A DNA stretch of 58,936 nt, taken from contig JAGAIM010000076.1 in NCBI GenBank assembly GCA_017626555.1, positions 1-58,936 of the forward strand, read 5' to 3'. The number at the start of each line of letters is the position of its first letter. The first letter of the stretch is position 1. The notes under the pieces were generated by a model. It did no database searches. It worked only from the letters and a program-made list of their open reading frames with translations, and had not been told where the DNA came from. A program made the translations under genes and the position numbers. Positions 42,791 through 51,381 of the stretch are shown here, in pieces. Source of the DNA: Bacteroidales bacterium. Lineage in GTDB: Bacteria; Bacteroidota; Bacteroidia; Bacteroidales; UBA932.

Positions 42791-45313
42791 TTATCTTCTT
42801 GCAGGAACGTCTTTAGGCTCCGCTTCGCAGACATTCATAGGTATTGCCTGTCTTATGATGGACATTTCTTCATCGGACAATTCAGCAAGGGATCTTCCGA
42901 AAAGTTCTGCAGCGAGATCGTTGCGAAGTTCACTATAGGCTTTCTGGACGAATGCGTTTACCGCCTGATATCCCTCGAAACTGGTTCCTCTATCGTTCTG
43001 CATCAGTATCATTGCCTGGGATACGGGATAAGTTATGATTCTGCCATCCGGCAGAGTGAATTCCTTAATAGTTTTCCCAGGACAGTCGGGATTGTTTTCC
43101 TTATTGAGAATATAACTTTTCACTCTTTCCAGAGCGTTGTCATTAAGATAGTCCGGCCTATCTCCTATCAGATATCTGTCGGAGGCATTGGTCTTGATGA
43201 CAATGATATTGTTGCGGCTTTCTTTGTAGGTCTCTACCTTGTAGTATTCGTCTATTTTGGTTTCTGCATACGGATGGTCAGGAGTTACCATTTCGTTCAA
43301 TGTATAGAGCAGACGTATTCCATTGATGGTACGGAGTTCTTTCTTTATGTCGGTAATGATTCCCATTCTGGTGTCGCCAGAAGCATTGATATGGACAGTG
43401 AAGTCATTCGGCTTATCGGATGATTCCCTTTTTGCTCCGATTATTTCAGCGATTTCATCAAGGGAATATCTGACGCCGTCGATATGGATCAGGCTTCCGT
43501 CAGGATCATATATTACGTCTATCAAGGCACCGTTTGCAATTCTGCTCACCGTTGTGGTAGCATCTTTCAGGACCACGATTTCACCTGGATTACTCTCAGT
43601 TACAGTCTTGCTGACCTTCAATGTCTGAACCTTTCTCAATTCTTCGGATACCTTAGCCATAATTTCTTCAGGTACATCCTTGTCTGCTTCAAGTTGGATG
43701 GATGCATACGCCGGATCATCAATTCCCGCAAAATATCTGCTGACAGCCTCGCCGATCTCCTCATTTATCTTGCAGAGTTTTCCGTTGCAGATCGCGAAAT
43801 ATTCTTCTCCCGGTTTGTTTGTACCTTCTACTACATAGATAGGGAAAGGAGCGGTCACCGGCTTGTCCGATGTGAACATAGTAATCGGATCTACAGGCTT
43901 TCCATCCTTGCGGACCTCGAAATGGAGGTGAGGACCAGTAACGCGTCCTGTAGAGCCGGCATAGCCGATCAATTGGCCACGATTCACCTTTCCGCTGATC
44001 TTCTGGTTCGAATGGTCGGCATCCGTGATAAGATTATAGGTGTTGTTTACCGTCATCATACCACCTTCAATTCTCAGATGCGATACGATCTGGATCTTGG
44101 AAAGATGGGCATACCTTGTCTCGATGCCGTCATTGTGTTTCAATACAAGCATAAGTCCGTTACCGTCGTCACGTGTAATGGATGATATTTCACCATCCGC
44201 TGCCGCATAGACAGGATCACCTTCGTCAAGGACATAGTCGATGCCCTGATGAGTACCCGCACCTGAAGGATCCGTTTTTGCGCCGAACGAATTTCTTACG
44301 GTAGCGTCGCAAGGAGGACACATCTGGATATATGTCTTTTCCGTGCCATTTGTCAAGTTCGTTGAAACTTCGCTTGAAGCCTTTGCTTCTTTAGTGCCGC
44401 AGCCGAAGGCTATAAAGACTGCAGCGATTACGGGGAGTGTGGCAGCCAGCCTGATCCAGGCTCCTTTGCCACGGCGTGATTGAGTCATCATAATGAATCT
44501 TTGTTTTGTCAATGAATGATTCAACCCACAGGATATATCCGGATTATAACCAAAGAGTTGTTTGAAAATGGTTGTTCTATATGCGTCAAGTTCGTATCCT
44601 TCGCTGAGCACATCCTTGTCAGCCTCCCATTCCTGCACCTCTTCCAGATCTTTCTCGGCCATCCAGAAGAAGGGATTGAACCAGAAGAAAGAGCGTAGGA
44701 ATGAAAGGAATATACGCTCGAAGGAGTGTCTGTGGCGTACGTGGCTCGCTTCGTGAGTCAGTATCTGCCTGCGCTCCTGAGCCTCGTAGTTGAATCCCAG
44801 GAATATGGTCCTGAGAAATGAGAAAGGAGTCTTTATATCCTCGTGTTCAGCAAGGGTATAGTCTTTCGTATGCGTCAGTCTGGAATGTCTGCGAAGCCGT
44901 TGTATCTTTATTATATTATATACTGTCAGTCCGAGTGAGGCAAGGGCTACAATCATATAGATGACATATACCGCAAAGCCCGCTGCAGCCTTGATGTCGA
45001 TATTCTTCTTGGCCGGAACGATTTCTGCGGCACTTTCCTGGACTTCGGCCCTGACGTCAGATTCAGTGGCTGCTGCATCAGCGGGATCTTCTCCGAAGAA
45101 ATCAAAACCGGTCAGAACCGTCTGCTGCGTTGCTGCCTTCTCCGGAAATACCGGGATATTCATAGCCGGGATGGCTACAGCCAGCAGCATCGACGTAAGA
45201 ATGAACGCCCTGCACATTTCGAAACTGACTTTTTTTGCCAGCAGCCAGCGGTAAACCACCAGGAAGATTCCGCTGCAGATTATCAATTCAAGTATGTAGC
45301 CGATTGTTGTCAT
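42791..45313 (-). CDS. M56-M23-ExbD-like fusion membrane protein
   Basis: 840 residues with three parts. Residues 1-305: transmembrane segments (about 5-25, 36-55, 110-135, 287-305) and an M56 peptidase with ILTHEASHVRH (His187-Glu188-His191) and EVQEWEADKD (225-234). Residues about 335-478: an M23/LytM endopeptidase with all zinc ligands (His355, Asp359, His463 in GPHLHFEV; His402 and His461 in support). Residues about 570-700: an ExbD-like stretch (FTVHINASGDTRMGIITDIKKEL). A final charged tail has no match. It likely senses or cuts peptidoglycan in the periplasm and relays this to the BlaI-type repressor encoded upstream. M23/M56 joint proteins are known in this phylum; their mechanism is not. 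A lipobox-like FGCG at 303-306 lies inside the chain. Confidence 0.85.
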   Translation of the reverse strand: MTTIGYILELIICSGIFLVVYRWLLAKKVSFEMCRAFILTSMLLAVAIPAMNIPVFPEKAATQQTVLTGFDFFGEDPADAAATESDVRAEVQESAAEIVPAKKNIDIKAAAGFAVYVIYMIVALASLGLTVYNIIKIQRLRRHSRLTHTKDYTLAEHEDIKTPFSFLRTIFLGFNYEAQERRQILTHEASHVRHRHSFERIFLSFLRSFFWFNPFFWMAEKDLEEVQEWEADKDVLSEGYELDAYRTTIFKQLFGYNPDISCGLNHSLTKQRFIMMTQSRRGKGAWIRLAATLPVIAAVFIAFGCGTKEAKASSEVSTNLTNGTEKTYIQMCPPCDATVRNSFGAKTDPSGAGTHQGIDYVLDEGDPVYAAADGEISSITRDDGNGLMLVLKHNDGIETRYAHLSKIQIVSHLRIEGGMMTVNNTYNLITDADHSNQKISGKVNRGQLIGYAGSTGRVTGPHLHFEVRKDGKPVDPITMFTSDKPVTAPFPIYVVEGTNKPGEEYFAICNGKLCKINEEIGEAVSRYFAGIDDPAYASIQLEADKDVPEEIMAKVSEELRKVQTLKVSKTVTESNPGEIVVLKDATTTVSRIANGALIDVIYDPDGSLIHIDGVRYSLDEIAEIIGAKRESSDKPNDFTVHINASGDTRMGIITDIKKELRTINGIRLLYTLNEMVTPDHPYAETKIDEYYKVETYKESRNNIIVIKTNASDRYLIGDRPDYLNDNALERVKSYILNKENNPDCPGKTIKEFTLPDGRIITYPVSQAMILMQNDRGTSFEGYQAVNAFVQKAYSELRNDLAAELFGRSLAELSDEEMSIIRQAIPMNVCEAEPKDVPARR

Positions 45314-45417
45314 TCTTTAATTTGTTGATTATCAGTCTCTTGCTTGAATTGCGTGCCGCACAATGGGGAGCACGCAGTTTGCGTAAGTTGTTGATGGCTA
45401 GGGGTTTGCTGATGTCG

Positions 45418-45801
45418 TTATTTGTTTCCGTTCAATATCTTCATTATCTCATCGGTCTCTTTCAGAGAAATTGACTTCTGTGATGAGAAGAAGTTCACCA
45501 TACGGCTGATGGATCCCTCGAAGAAATTGTCAAGTACGGTCCGCATATATGTATTGGTGTAGTCCTCTTTAGCCACGACAGGGAAGTACTCGTATGTCCT
45601 TCCGTATGCCTTGTGCGACACGAAGCCTTTGTTCTCAAGGATTCGCACAATCGTCGATACCGTATTATATGCCGGCTTAGGTTCGGGCAGTTCCGCAAGG
45701 ATATCGTGTACGAGTACCTTCTCCTTCTGCCAGATCACCTGCATTATCTCCAGTTCCGCCTTTGTAAGTTCCTGTGGCTTGTTTCTTATATTTTCTCCCA
45801 T
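45418..45801 (-). CDS. BlaI/MecI-family repressor
   Basis: 127 residues. Winged helix LTKAELEIMQVIWQKEKVLVHDIL and YNTVSTIVRILENKGFVSHKAYGRTYEYFPVV, plus C-terminal dimerisation helices. It is a paralogue of the repressor at 41631 with the same domain order. It lies 104 bp upstream of the M56-M23 fusion and is likely its partner. Its promoter region carries an AACTAA-N4-TTAGTT palindrome like those of the first module, so the two repressors may share operators. Confidence 0.92.
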   Translation of the reverse strand: MGENIRNKPQELTKAELEIMQVIWQKEKVLVHDILAELPEPKPAYNTVSTIVRILENKGFVSHKAYGRTYEYFPVVAKEDYTNTYMRTVLDNFFEGSISRMVNFFSSQKSISLKETDEIMKILNGNK

Positions 45802-45851
45802 AACTCTTGTTTAAAGATCCTTCGCTATCGCTAAGGATGAAATTATAAATC

Positions 45852-45889
45852 TGCATCGGAAAGAACGGTCTTCCTAACTTTCCGATGCA
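45852..45889 (-). promoter_or_regulatory. Hairpin between DUF2723 gene and BlaI gene
   Basis: TGCATCGGAAAG (45852-45863) is perfectly complementary to 45878-45889 with a 14-nt loop. It may end the upstream DUF2723 transcript. There is no T-tract, and it also touches the -7 box of the BlaI promoter. Confidence 0.45.
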
Positions 45890-45932
45890 AACATAAAACT
45901 AATTTCCTAATTATGCAACTAAAATCTTAGTT
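45888..45932 (-). promoter_or_regulatory. Second BlaI promoter and operator-like palindrome
   Basis: On the minus strand, GTTG (45919-45916), a 20-bp spacer and -7 TATGTTTG (45895-45888). The palindrome AACTAA-AATC-TTAGTT (45917-45932) overlaps the -33 element. Confidence 0.6.
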
Positions 45933-45952
45933 AATTAACGAATTTTTTCTTT

Positions 45953-48900
45953 TTAGCCTAGTAAGTTGTTGAATCTGAGCCGTATTGAAGAGGCGAGTGA
46001 AGCATCTCCATATTCCTCTGCTACTGAAGCCAGGACTGCAAGGACATTGTAGCACGAGTCAAAATAGTTTTCAGCATCTTCATAGTGGTTGAGGAAAAAC
46101 TCGCTGGAAACAAGTACTTCATCTGCCATTGATGAACATAAGGCAGAAGCCTTTTCAGGTGCTCCGGCAAGATAATATGCCTCGATCATACTGATAAGAT
46201 CTCTTTCGTTCCCCAGACCATATAAGATTATGTCAAGCGGAAAGTTTTCTTCCGGAATGACCGACTGGCATTTGTCGAGTATTTCTACCGCCCGTTCATA
46301 TTCGCCGGCCTCAATCATTTCCATTGCCACAGATGCAAATATTCCGCGCTGGGACATAACTCCGGTAAATGTATATATATTCTGATAGTCAACAAACCAG
46401 TCACTCCTCTCCAGCGTATCCCACGTATAGACAGAGGTAAACTTTTCATATAGTTCATCCGTGTCAGTAAATCCTCTTTCAGATAGGTTCGTCTTGTTTC
46501 TGATCGGAACAAAACGGTAGGTGAATCCGTCATACATAAGGTAATCCTTTATGCCGATCTGAATGTCACCTCCAGCGCTGAGAAAATTCAATGGCCTGTC
46601 CCATTTGTATTCCGAAAGAAGATCCAGAAAGAAGAGTTCCGGTTTTGTAATGCCATTTTTACCCTCCGGAATGGTCAATACAATTTCCGACGGAATCATA
46701 TCCGCGTATTTCTCATCAAGTATTCCGTATTTGATCACATTCTCCTTGTTTACAGGAATGCTGAATTTTCTGGACACAATATAATCGGCATAATCCCCGT
46801 TGGTCAATGGTATCTTTGCCTCAGGATGCCGGAATACTTTCATAACATCGGCAAGCGGATATACCGAATCCCTTGGGTCATAAATAAGGACATATTCGTT
46901 TTCTCCCTGCATATATTGCCTCTTTCCGATGCTCAGATCAAGCGGAGCAGATTCATTTGAGGCATACTTCATCTGGTCGATATGCCAGTCGGCGCCAAGA
47001 AGCGAAGTGTTGACGATACGGACATCTGTGCGGAATCCCTCGACCTCCTGGGCATACCATATAGGAAAAGTGTCATTGTCTCCGTGTGTGACCAATATGC
47101 CGTTTTCTCCGATTCCTCTGAGGTAGTTGAAAGCAAGTTCGCGTGCTGTGTATCTGTTGCTTCTGTCGTGATCATCCCAATTCTCTGCAGCCATCAATGC
47201 CGGGATTCCAGCGCAGGCACACACGGCGAGTGCAGAGGCATATTTTTCCCACTTTTTGTCTCTAACTACAGATAGTATCCTTTCTGTTATTGCAAGTACT
47301 CCGATGCCTATCCAGGCGCTGAAGAAATAGAATGAACCAGCGTATGCATAATCTCGCTCCCTTACCTGGAGAGGAGACTGGTTAAGATAGACTACGACCG
47401 CTAGTCCGGTCATAAAGAACATCAGGAAAGTTATCCAGCATCCTCTTTTGTCTCTCGAATATTGGAAAAAGATACCGATGAGCCCAAGCAGCAGCGGAAG
47501 CATATAATAGTGGTTCTTTCCCTCGTTTTCAGCCAGATATGACGGGGCATCCGACTGGTCTCCCAATCTTATTCTGTCAATGAAACCTATTCCGCATTCC
47601 CAGTTACCTTTGAAAATGTCTCCCGGTGATGGACTGTGAATGTCGTTCTGACGACCGGCAAAGTTCCACAAGAAATATCTCCAGTACATCCAGTTGATCT
47701 GGTAGTCGAAAAAGAATATCAGATTTTGGATAAATGTGGGCTTCATCTCTTTGCATCCCTGTACCTTGATACCTTTGTTTCCTATATAACTTTTATAGAT
47801 ATCTATATATGACTCTTCTCTGTAGTCCCACATACGTGGAAAGAACATCTTTGATTCAGGAGTATATGCAACATCCACGTTATTGCCCTTTACATATCTG
47901 TCACCCATTCTCGCCCAATATTCTTTCTCTATTATATCATAGTCCGCACCGAAGAATTCTCCATATACAATAGGACCTTTGGGGTATTGGTCACGACCGA
48001 GGTAACTCATCAGTGTGAAAGGATTGTCGGGTTTGTTTTCGTTCATTGGCGTATCGGCGTTTGACCTTATTATGACCGTCGCATATAATGAAAAGCCGAT
48101 GATTATTGTTGTCAGGCACAGGAGGACTGTATTGAGTATGACCTTGCCTTGTTTAAGACTCCGGAATAATGCAAGGAAGAGTCCTGCAAACAATATCAGC
48201 ATAAATGTGACCGCCCCGCTGTTGAACGGAAGTCCGAATACATTGACGAAAAGAAGGTCGGTATAGGCGGCCGCTTTCGGGAGAATCGGAATTATTCCGA
48301 AGAGAATTGCTGCCAATATCACGCAAGATAGCAGGAATATTACGCACAATTCCTTTAAAGTATATCTGCCGTGTTCGCGGATGCGGTAAAAGTACATAAA
48401 TACTATTGCCGGAATTGTGAGCAGATTCAGCAGATGTACTCCGATCGACAAGCCCATCAGAAAACATATAAGAATAATCCATCTGCTTGAATGAGGGCGG
48501 TCTGCCTCTTCGTACCATCTGGTCATAGCCCAGAATACGACGGCTGTGAATAATGATGACATTGCATATACTTCAGCCTCTACGGCTGAGAACCAGAATG
48601 TATCACTGAAACAGTAGGCAAGTGCTCCCACGGCTGAGGAACCACAGATTGCAATGATGTCCCCAGCATTTTCAACCTTCCGCAGCAGGAGTCTTCTGGT
48701 GAAGAAAACAATAGTGAGGTATAGAAAGAATATGGTTAGAGCCGAACATATTGCACTCGACGCATTAATGGCTGCTGCGGCATATTCGGAAGGAACAAAC
48801 AGTGTGAATATTCTGGCGAATATCTGCCAGGTCGGATTTCCTGGCGGATGCCCGACTTCAAGCCTGTATGACGATGCAATGAATTCGCCGCAGTCCCAGA

Positions 48901-49003
48901 ACGAGACAGTCGGTTCGATGGTCAGAAGGTAGGTGGTCGCTGCTATGGCAAGTACTGCAAGCGATGTGATGGTGTTGCATTTTCTGAAACTTTTCTCAGT
49001 CAT
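45953..49003 (-). CDS. DUF2723 GT-C-like multi-TM protein
   Basis: 1016 residues. About 12 transmembrane segments fill the first 600 residues. The start TYLLTIEPTVSFWDCGEFIASSYRLEVGHPPGNP is the DUF2723 signature, with acidic residues in the first periplasmic loop as in GT-C glycosyltransferases. The soluble part (about 620-1016) has ILVTHGDNDTFPIWYAQEVEG, and a helical, TPR-like end (EYERAVEILDKCQ). The family is nearly universal in Bacteroidota and is thought to act on lipid-linked sugars at the periplasmic face, perhaps in protein O-glycosylation. That role is inference. Monocistronic. Confidence 0.85.
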   Translation of the reverse strand: MTEKSFRKCNTITSLAVLAIAATTYLLTIEPTVSFWDCGEFIASSYRLEVGHPPGNPTWQIFARIFTLFVPSEYAAAAINASSAICSALTIFFLYLTIVFFTRRLLLRKVENAGDIIAICGSSAVGALAYCFSDTFWFSAVEAEVYAMSSLFTAVVFWAMTRWYEEADRPHSSRWIILICFLMGLSIGVHLLNLLTIPAIVFMYFYRIREHGRYTLKELCVIFLLSCVILAAILFGIIPILPKAAAYTDLLFVNVFGLPFNSGAVTFMLILFAGLFLALFRSLKQGKVILNTVLLCLTTIIIGFSLYATVIIRSNADTPMNENKPDNPFTLMSYLGRDQYPKGPIVYGEFFGADYDIIEKEYWARMGDRYVKGNNVDVAYTPESKMFFPRMWDYREESYIDIYKSYIGNKGIKVQGCKEMKPTFIQNLIFFFDYQINWMYWRYFLWNFAGRQNDIHSPSPGDIFKGNWECGIGFIDRIRLGDQSDAPSYLAENEGKNHYYMLPLLLGLIGIFFQYSRDKRGCWITFLMFFMTGLAVVVYLNQSPLQVRERDYAYAGSFYFFSAWIGIGVLAITERILSVVRDKKWEKYASALAVCACAGIPALMAAENWDDHDRSNRYTARELAFNYLRGIGENGILVTHGDNDTFPIWYAQEVEGFRTDVRIVNTSLLGADWHIDQMKYASNESAPLDLSIGKRQYMQGENEYVLIYDPRDSVYPLADVMKVFRHPEAKIPLTNGDYADYIVSRKFSIPVNKENVIKYGILDEKYADMIPSEIVLTIPEGKNGITKPELFFLDLLSEYKWDRPLNFLSAGGDIQIGIKDYLMYDGFTYRFVPIRNKTNLSERGFTDTDELYEKFTSVYTWDTLERSDWFVDYQNIYTFTGVMSQRGIFASVAMEMIEAGEYERAVEILDKCQSVIPEENFPLDIILYGLGNERDLISMIEAYYLAGAPEKASALCSSMADEVLVSSEFFLNHYEDAENYFDSCYNVLAVLASVAEEYGDASLASSIRLRFNNLLG

Positions 49004-49022
49004 AAATGTATCGGTTTTGATA

Positions 49023-49030
49023 CAAAATTA
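49023..49030 (-). promoter_or_regulatory. Candidate -7 element of the DUF2723 gene
   Basis: TAATTTTG on the minus strand, 20 bp before the ATG at 49003. No clear -33 TTTG. Confidence 0.4.
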
Positions 49031-49144
49031 TGAAGAGAAAGTTTTACATTTATCTTTTTAAGATAATATTATTAGGCTCTAATTTGTTGATATACAGTGT
49101 GTTTGGTAAATATTGCAAAAACCTGAAGATATAAAAGTCTTACA

Positions 49145-50095
49145 TCAGGCATTTTTGAGCCTCTCAGTCTCCGAAATCAACGTCCTCAGCCAGATTCCGA
49201 TATTCGTGTCGTGCTCTCCGAGCCCTAGTTTCTTGCGGATCTCACTGCTGATGATATAGTGACGTTTCTTTTGTATGAATTCTCCGACCTCCTTTCCTTT
49301 CAGACCGAGAGTATAGAGGCAGCAGTATCCGATTTCCCAATCGGTCAGTCCTTTGTCTTCGAGTGCGGAAATGAATTCTGGATGATTCTCCTTGAAAACT
49401 ATTTTGGTGGAAATCAGGAATGATTCCCGGTCGGAAATAAGGTTCTCTATCTCTTCCTCTGAAATCCTGTATGCTTTGTCATCCGATGAAATATGTGATG
49501 CGAGGATCTTGTCCAATACCGAAAGTCTTTGTCTTATCAGTGCCATTGCCTTATCATCTGGCTTCTGCTTCAGCCTGTGAGCATACTTTCTGATTAATGT
49601 AATGCAAAATGCAAGGATGCTTAAAGATATCAGAATGATGGCCCAGGTCTGTCTTCGCTTCTCGACAAGTTCCAGTTTATCGACGTACCTTTCCTGTATT
49701 ATTCTGGCATTCTGCCTCTTCAGTGTGTCAGTCGCTTCAATATTTTCAGCCTGCTCCAGAATTATGTCCCTCCACAGAATTGCTTTTTCAGCCCTTTCTC
49801 TGTCACCTGTGCTGCTGTAGTAATTTACGGCAATATTGATGATGCTGTCATTCATTATGCTTATTCCACATTTTTCAAGTGCAATGGAATATAGCAGGGC
49901 GTGACGTGCACGTAGTTCAGGGGTATTGAGTTCGCGTCTGTCGAGCGAGTCCAGTGCTACGAAAGCACTGTCCGGATGCAGTTCCAGATGTGCTTCAGCA
50001 TTGTCCATAAGCGCTCCTGCATCATTATGGTGCATACACGAGCCGACGAATATGGATAGTGTCAGGATGAATATGATGTTTGATAATCTTGTCAT
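49145..50095 (-). CDS. Membrane-tethered TPR/HTH regulator-like lipoprotein
   Basis: 316 residues. A lipobox VGSC gives Cys20. An alpha-helical, TPR-like periplasmic part follows (about 25-145), then one transmembrane segment (about 150-167, WAIILISLSILAFCITLI), then a cytoplasmic part with a LuxR-like helix-turn-helix near the end (LTDWEIGYCCLYTLGLKGKEVGEFIQKKRHYIISSEIRKKLG). Proteins of this layout are frequent in Bacteroidales and are seen as signal-dependent transcription factors; targets are unknown. It stands between the DUF2723 gene and the two-component kinase on the same strand, 77 bp behind the latter. Confidence 0.75.
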   Translation of the reverse strand: MTRLSNIIFILTLSIFVGSCMHHNDAGALMDNAEAHLELHPDSAFVALDSLDRRELNTPELRARHALLYSIALEKCGISIMNDSIINIAVNYYSSTGDRERAEKAILWRDIILEQAENIEATDTLKRQNARIIQERYVDKLELVEKRRQTWAIILISLSILAFCITLIRKYAHRLKQKPDDKAMALIRQRLSVLDKILASHISSDDKAYRISEEEIENLISDRESFLISTKIVFKENHPEFISALEDKGLTDWEIGYCCLYTLGLKGKEVGEFIQKKRHYIISSEIRKKLGLGEHDTNIGIWLRTLISETERLKNA

Positions 50096-50172
50096 AGGTC
50101 CGTTTTGATAAGGCTCCGAGCACAGAGCAAAATCTGTTCCACAGAAATCTATATCGACGTTTAAAATTGTAA

Positions 50173-51381
50173 TTATTTAAACATCAGAGTAAATACAGTG
50201 CCGTTTTCATCACTTCTGGTGAGAGACAGCGTTCCGTTATGCATCCTCATAATCTGACGTGAAAGGCTGAGTCCGATACCCGTGCCCTCCTGTTTGGTCG
50301 TATAGAAAGGAACAAATATCTCATCTTGACTTTCACGGCTGATAGGGGATCCGTCATTAGTCACATTGATGATTATATGTTCAGACAGATTGATTTCCGC
50401 TGAAATCTCGATATGCTTTGCATCGGCCTGAATGGCATTCTTTACAAGATTTATGAGGATCTGCGTGATCTGGCCCTCATCCGCATATAGGATGATATCT
50501 TCTGATCGTTCTTCATACTTGCATACTGCTCCGTCCATTACCGCCTGTTCTCTTGTCAGGCTGATGACCCTCTCTGCGAGTTCTCTGAAATAGAAAGCCT
50601 TTCTCACAGGAGGAGCGACCCTGGTAAGATTTCTGTATGAGTCCACAAACTTGATCAGGCCCTTGGAAGACTCCGAAATGGTACTGAGTCCATTTTTGAT
50701 TTCCCCACTTATATCATCAAAATTCAGCAGAGTATCGCTGAGAGAAGCAATCGGCGTAATCGTATTCATAATCTCGTGTGTCAGAACTCTGATGAGTTTT
50801 GACCAAGATTGCTGCTCATTTTCAGCAATCTCATTACTGATGTCGTTGAATGCTATGATCCGCACTGTTTCTTTACCGATTGTCGCTTCAGAGGCAGTCA
50901 GTGAAACTGTCATCTTACCGCTCTCATTATAATAACTTGCCCTTTCCTCACTGCCGTCAGCGATGGTCTGGAACGACTCATACAGCGAGTCGCTCACTGC
51001 TCGAAGTTGTCTGATGTGACCGAAAGTCGCAATGCCGAGCAGATTGAGTGCAGTGTTGTTGCAGTAGGTTACCCGACCGTCCTTCTCAACCACAGCGATT
51101 CCAGTCTTCACGTGATCCAGCATCAGACCGAAGTACTTTTCCTGTTCGATGATCTCGTGCCTTTCCTTGTCAAAGATGTTGCGCAGACGGTTGAGAGTAC
51201 GGTTGAATTTCCGGCCTCTGAGCCGCCTTTCGTCAAAACGGAAGTTCAGTTCCTTGTCTTCAAGGGCATCCAGCATATAGGCAACCTTAGCCCTCATCTT
51301 TCTTGATGTGACCAAAGAAGTAATGGCTGACGATATCACTATCGCTGCCAGGACAATCAATATGACGGTTGTGGTTGTCAT
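50173..51381 (-). CDS. Sensor histidine kinase, NtrB/NtrY-like
   Basis: 402 residues. One N-terminal transmembrane segment (4-24), a short coiled stretch, a PAS domain (about 80-185: MLDHVKTGIAVVEKDGRVTYCNNTALNLLG) and a HisKA-type helix with the phospho-acceptor His202 in LTHEIMNTITPI. The HATPase ends it (ILINLVKNAIQADA as N box, VTNDGSPISRE, TTKQEGTGIGLSLSRQI). It has almost no periplasmic part, so it senses a cytoplasmic or membrane cue. Its start overlaps the response-regulator stop (ATGA), so both are made together. Confidence 0.92.
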   Translation of the reverse strand: MTTTTVILIVLAAIVISSAITSLVTSRKMRAKVAYMLDALEDKELNFRFDERRLRGRKFNRTLNRLRNIFDKERHEIIEQEKYFGLMLDHVKTGIAVVEKDGRVTYCNNTALNLLGIATFGHIRQLRAVSDSLYESFQTIADGSEERASYYNESGKMTVSLTASEATIGKETVRIIAFNDISNEIAENEQQSWSKLIRVLTHEIMNTITPIASLSDTLLNFDDISGEIKNGLSTISESSKGLIKFVDSYRNLTRVAPPVRKAFYFRELAERVISLTREQAVMDGAVCKYEERSEDIILYADEGQITQILINLVKNAIQADAKHIEISAEINLSEHIIINVTNDGSPISRESQDEIFVPFYTTKQEGTGIGLSLSRQIMRMHNGTLSLTRSDENGTVFTLMFK

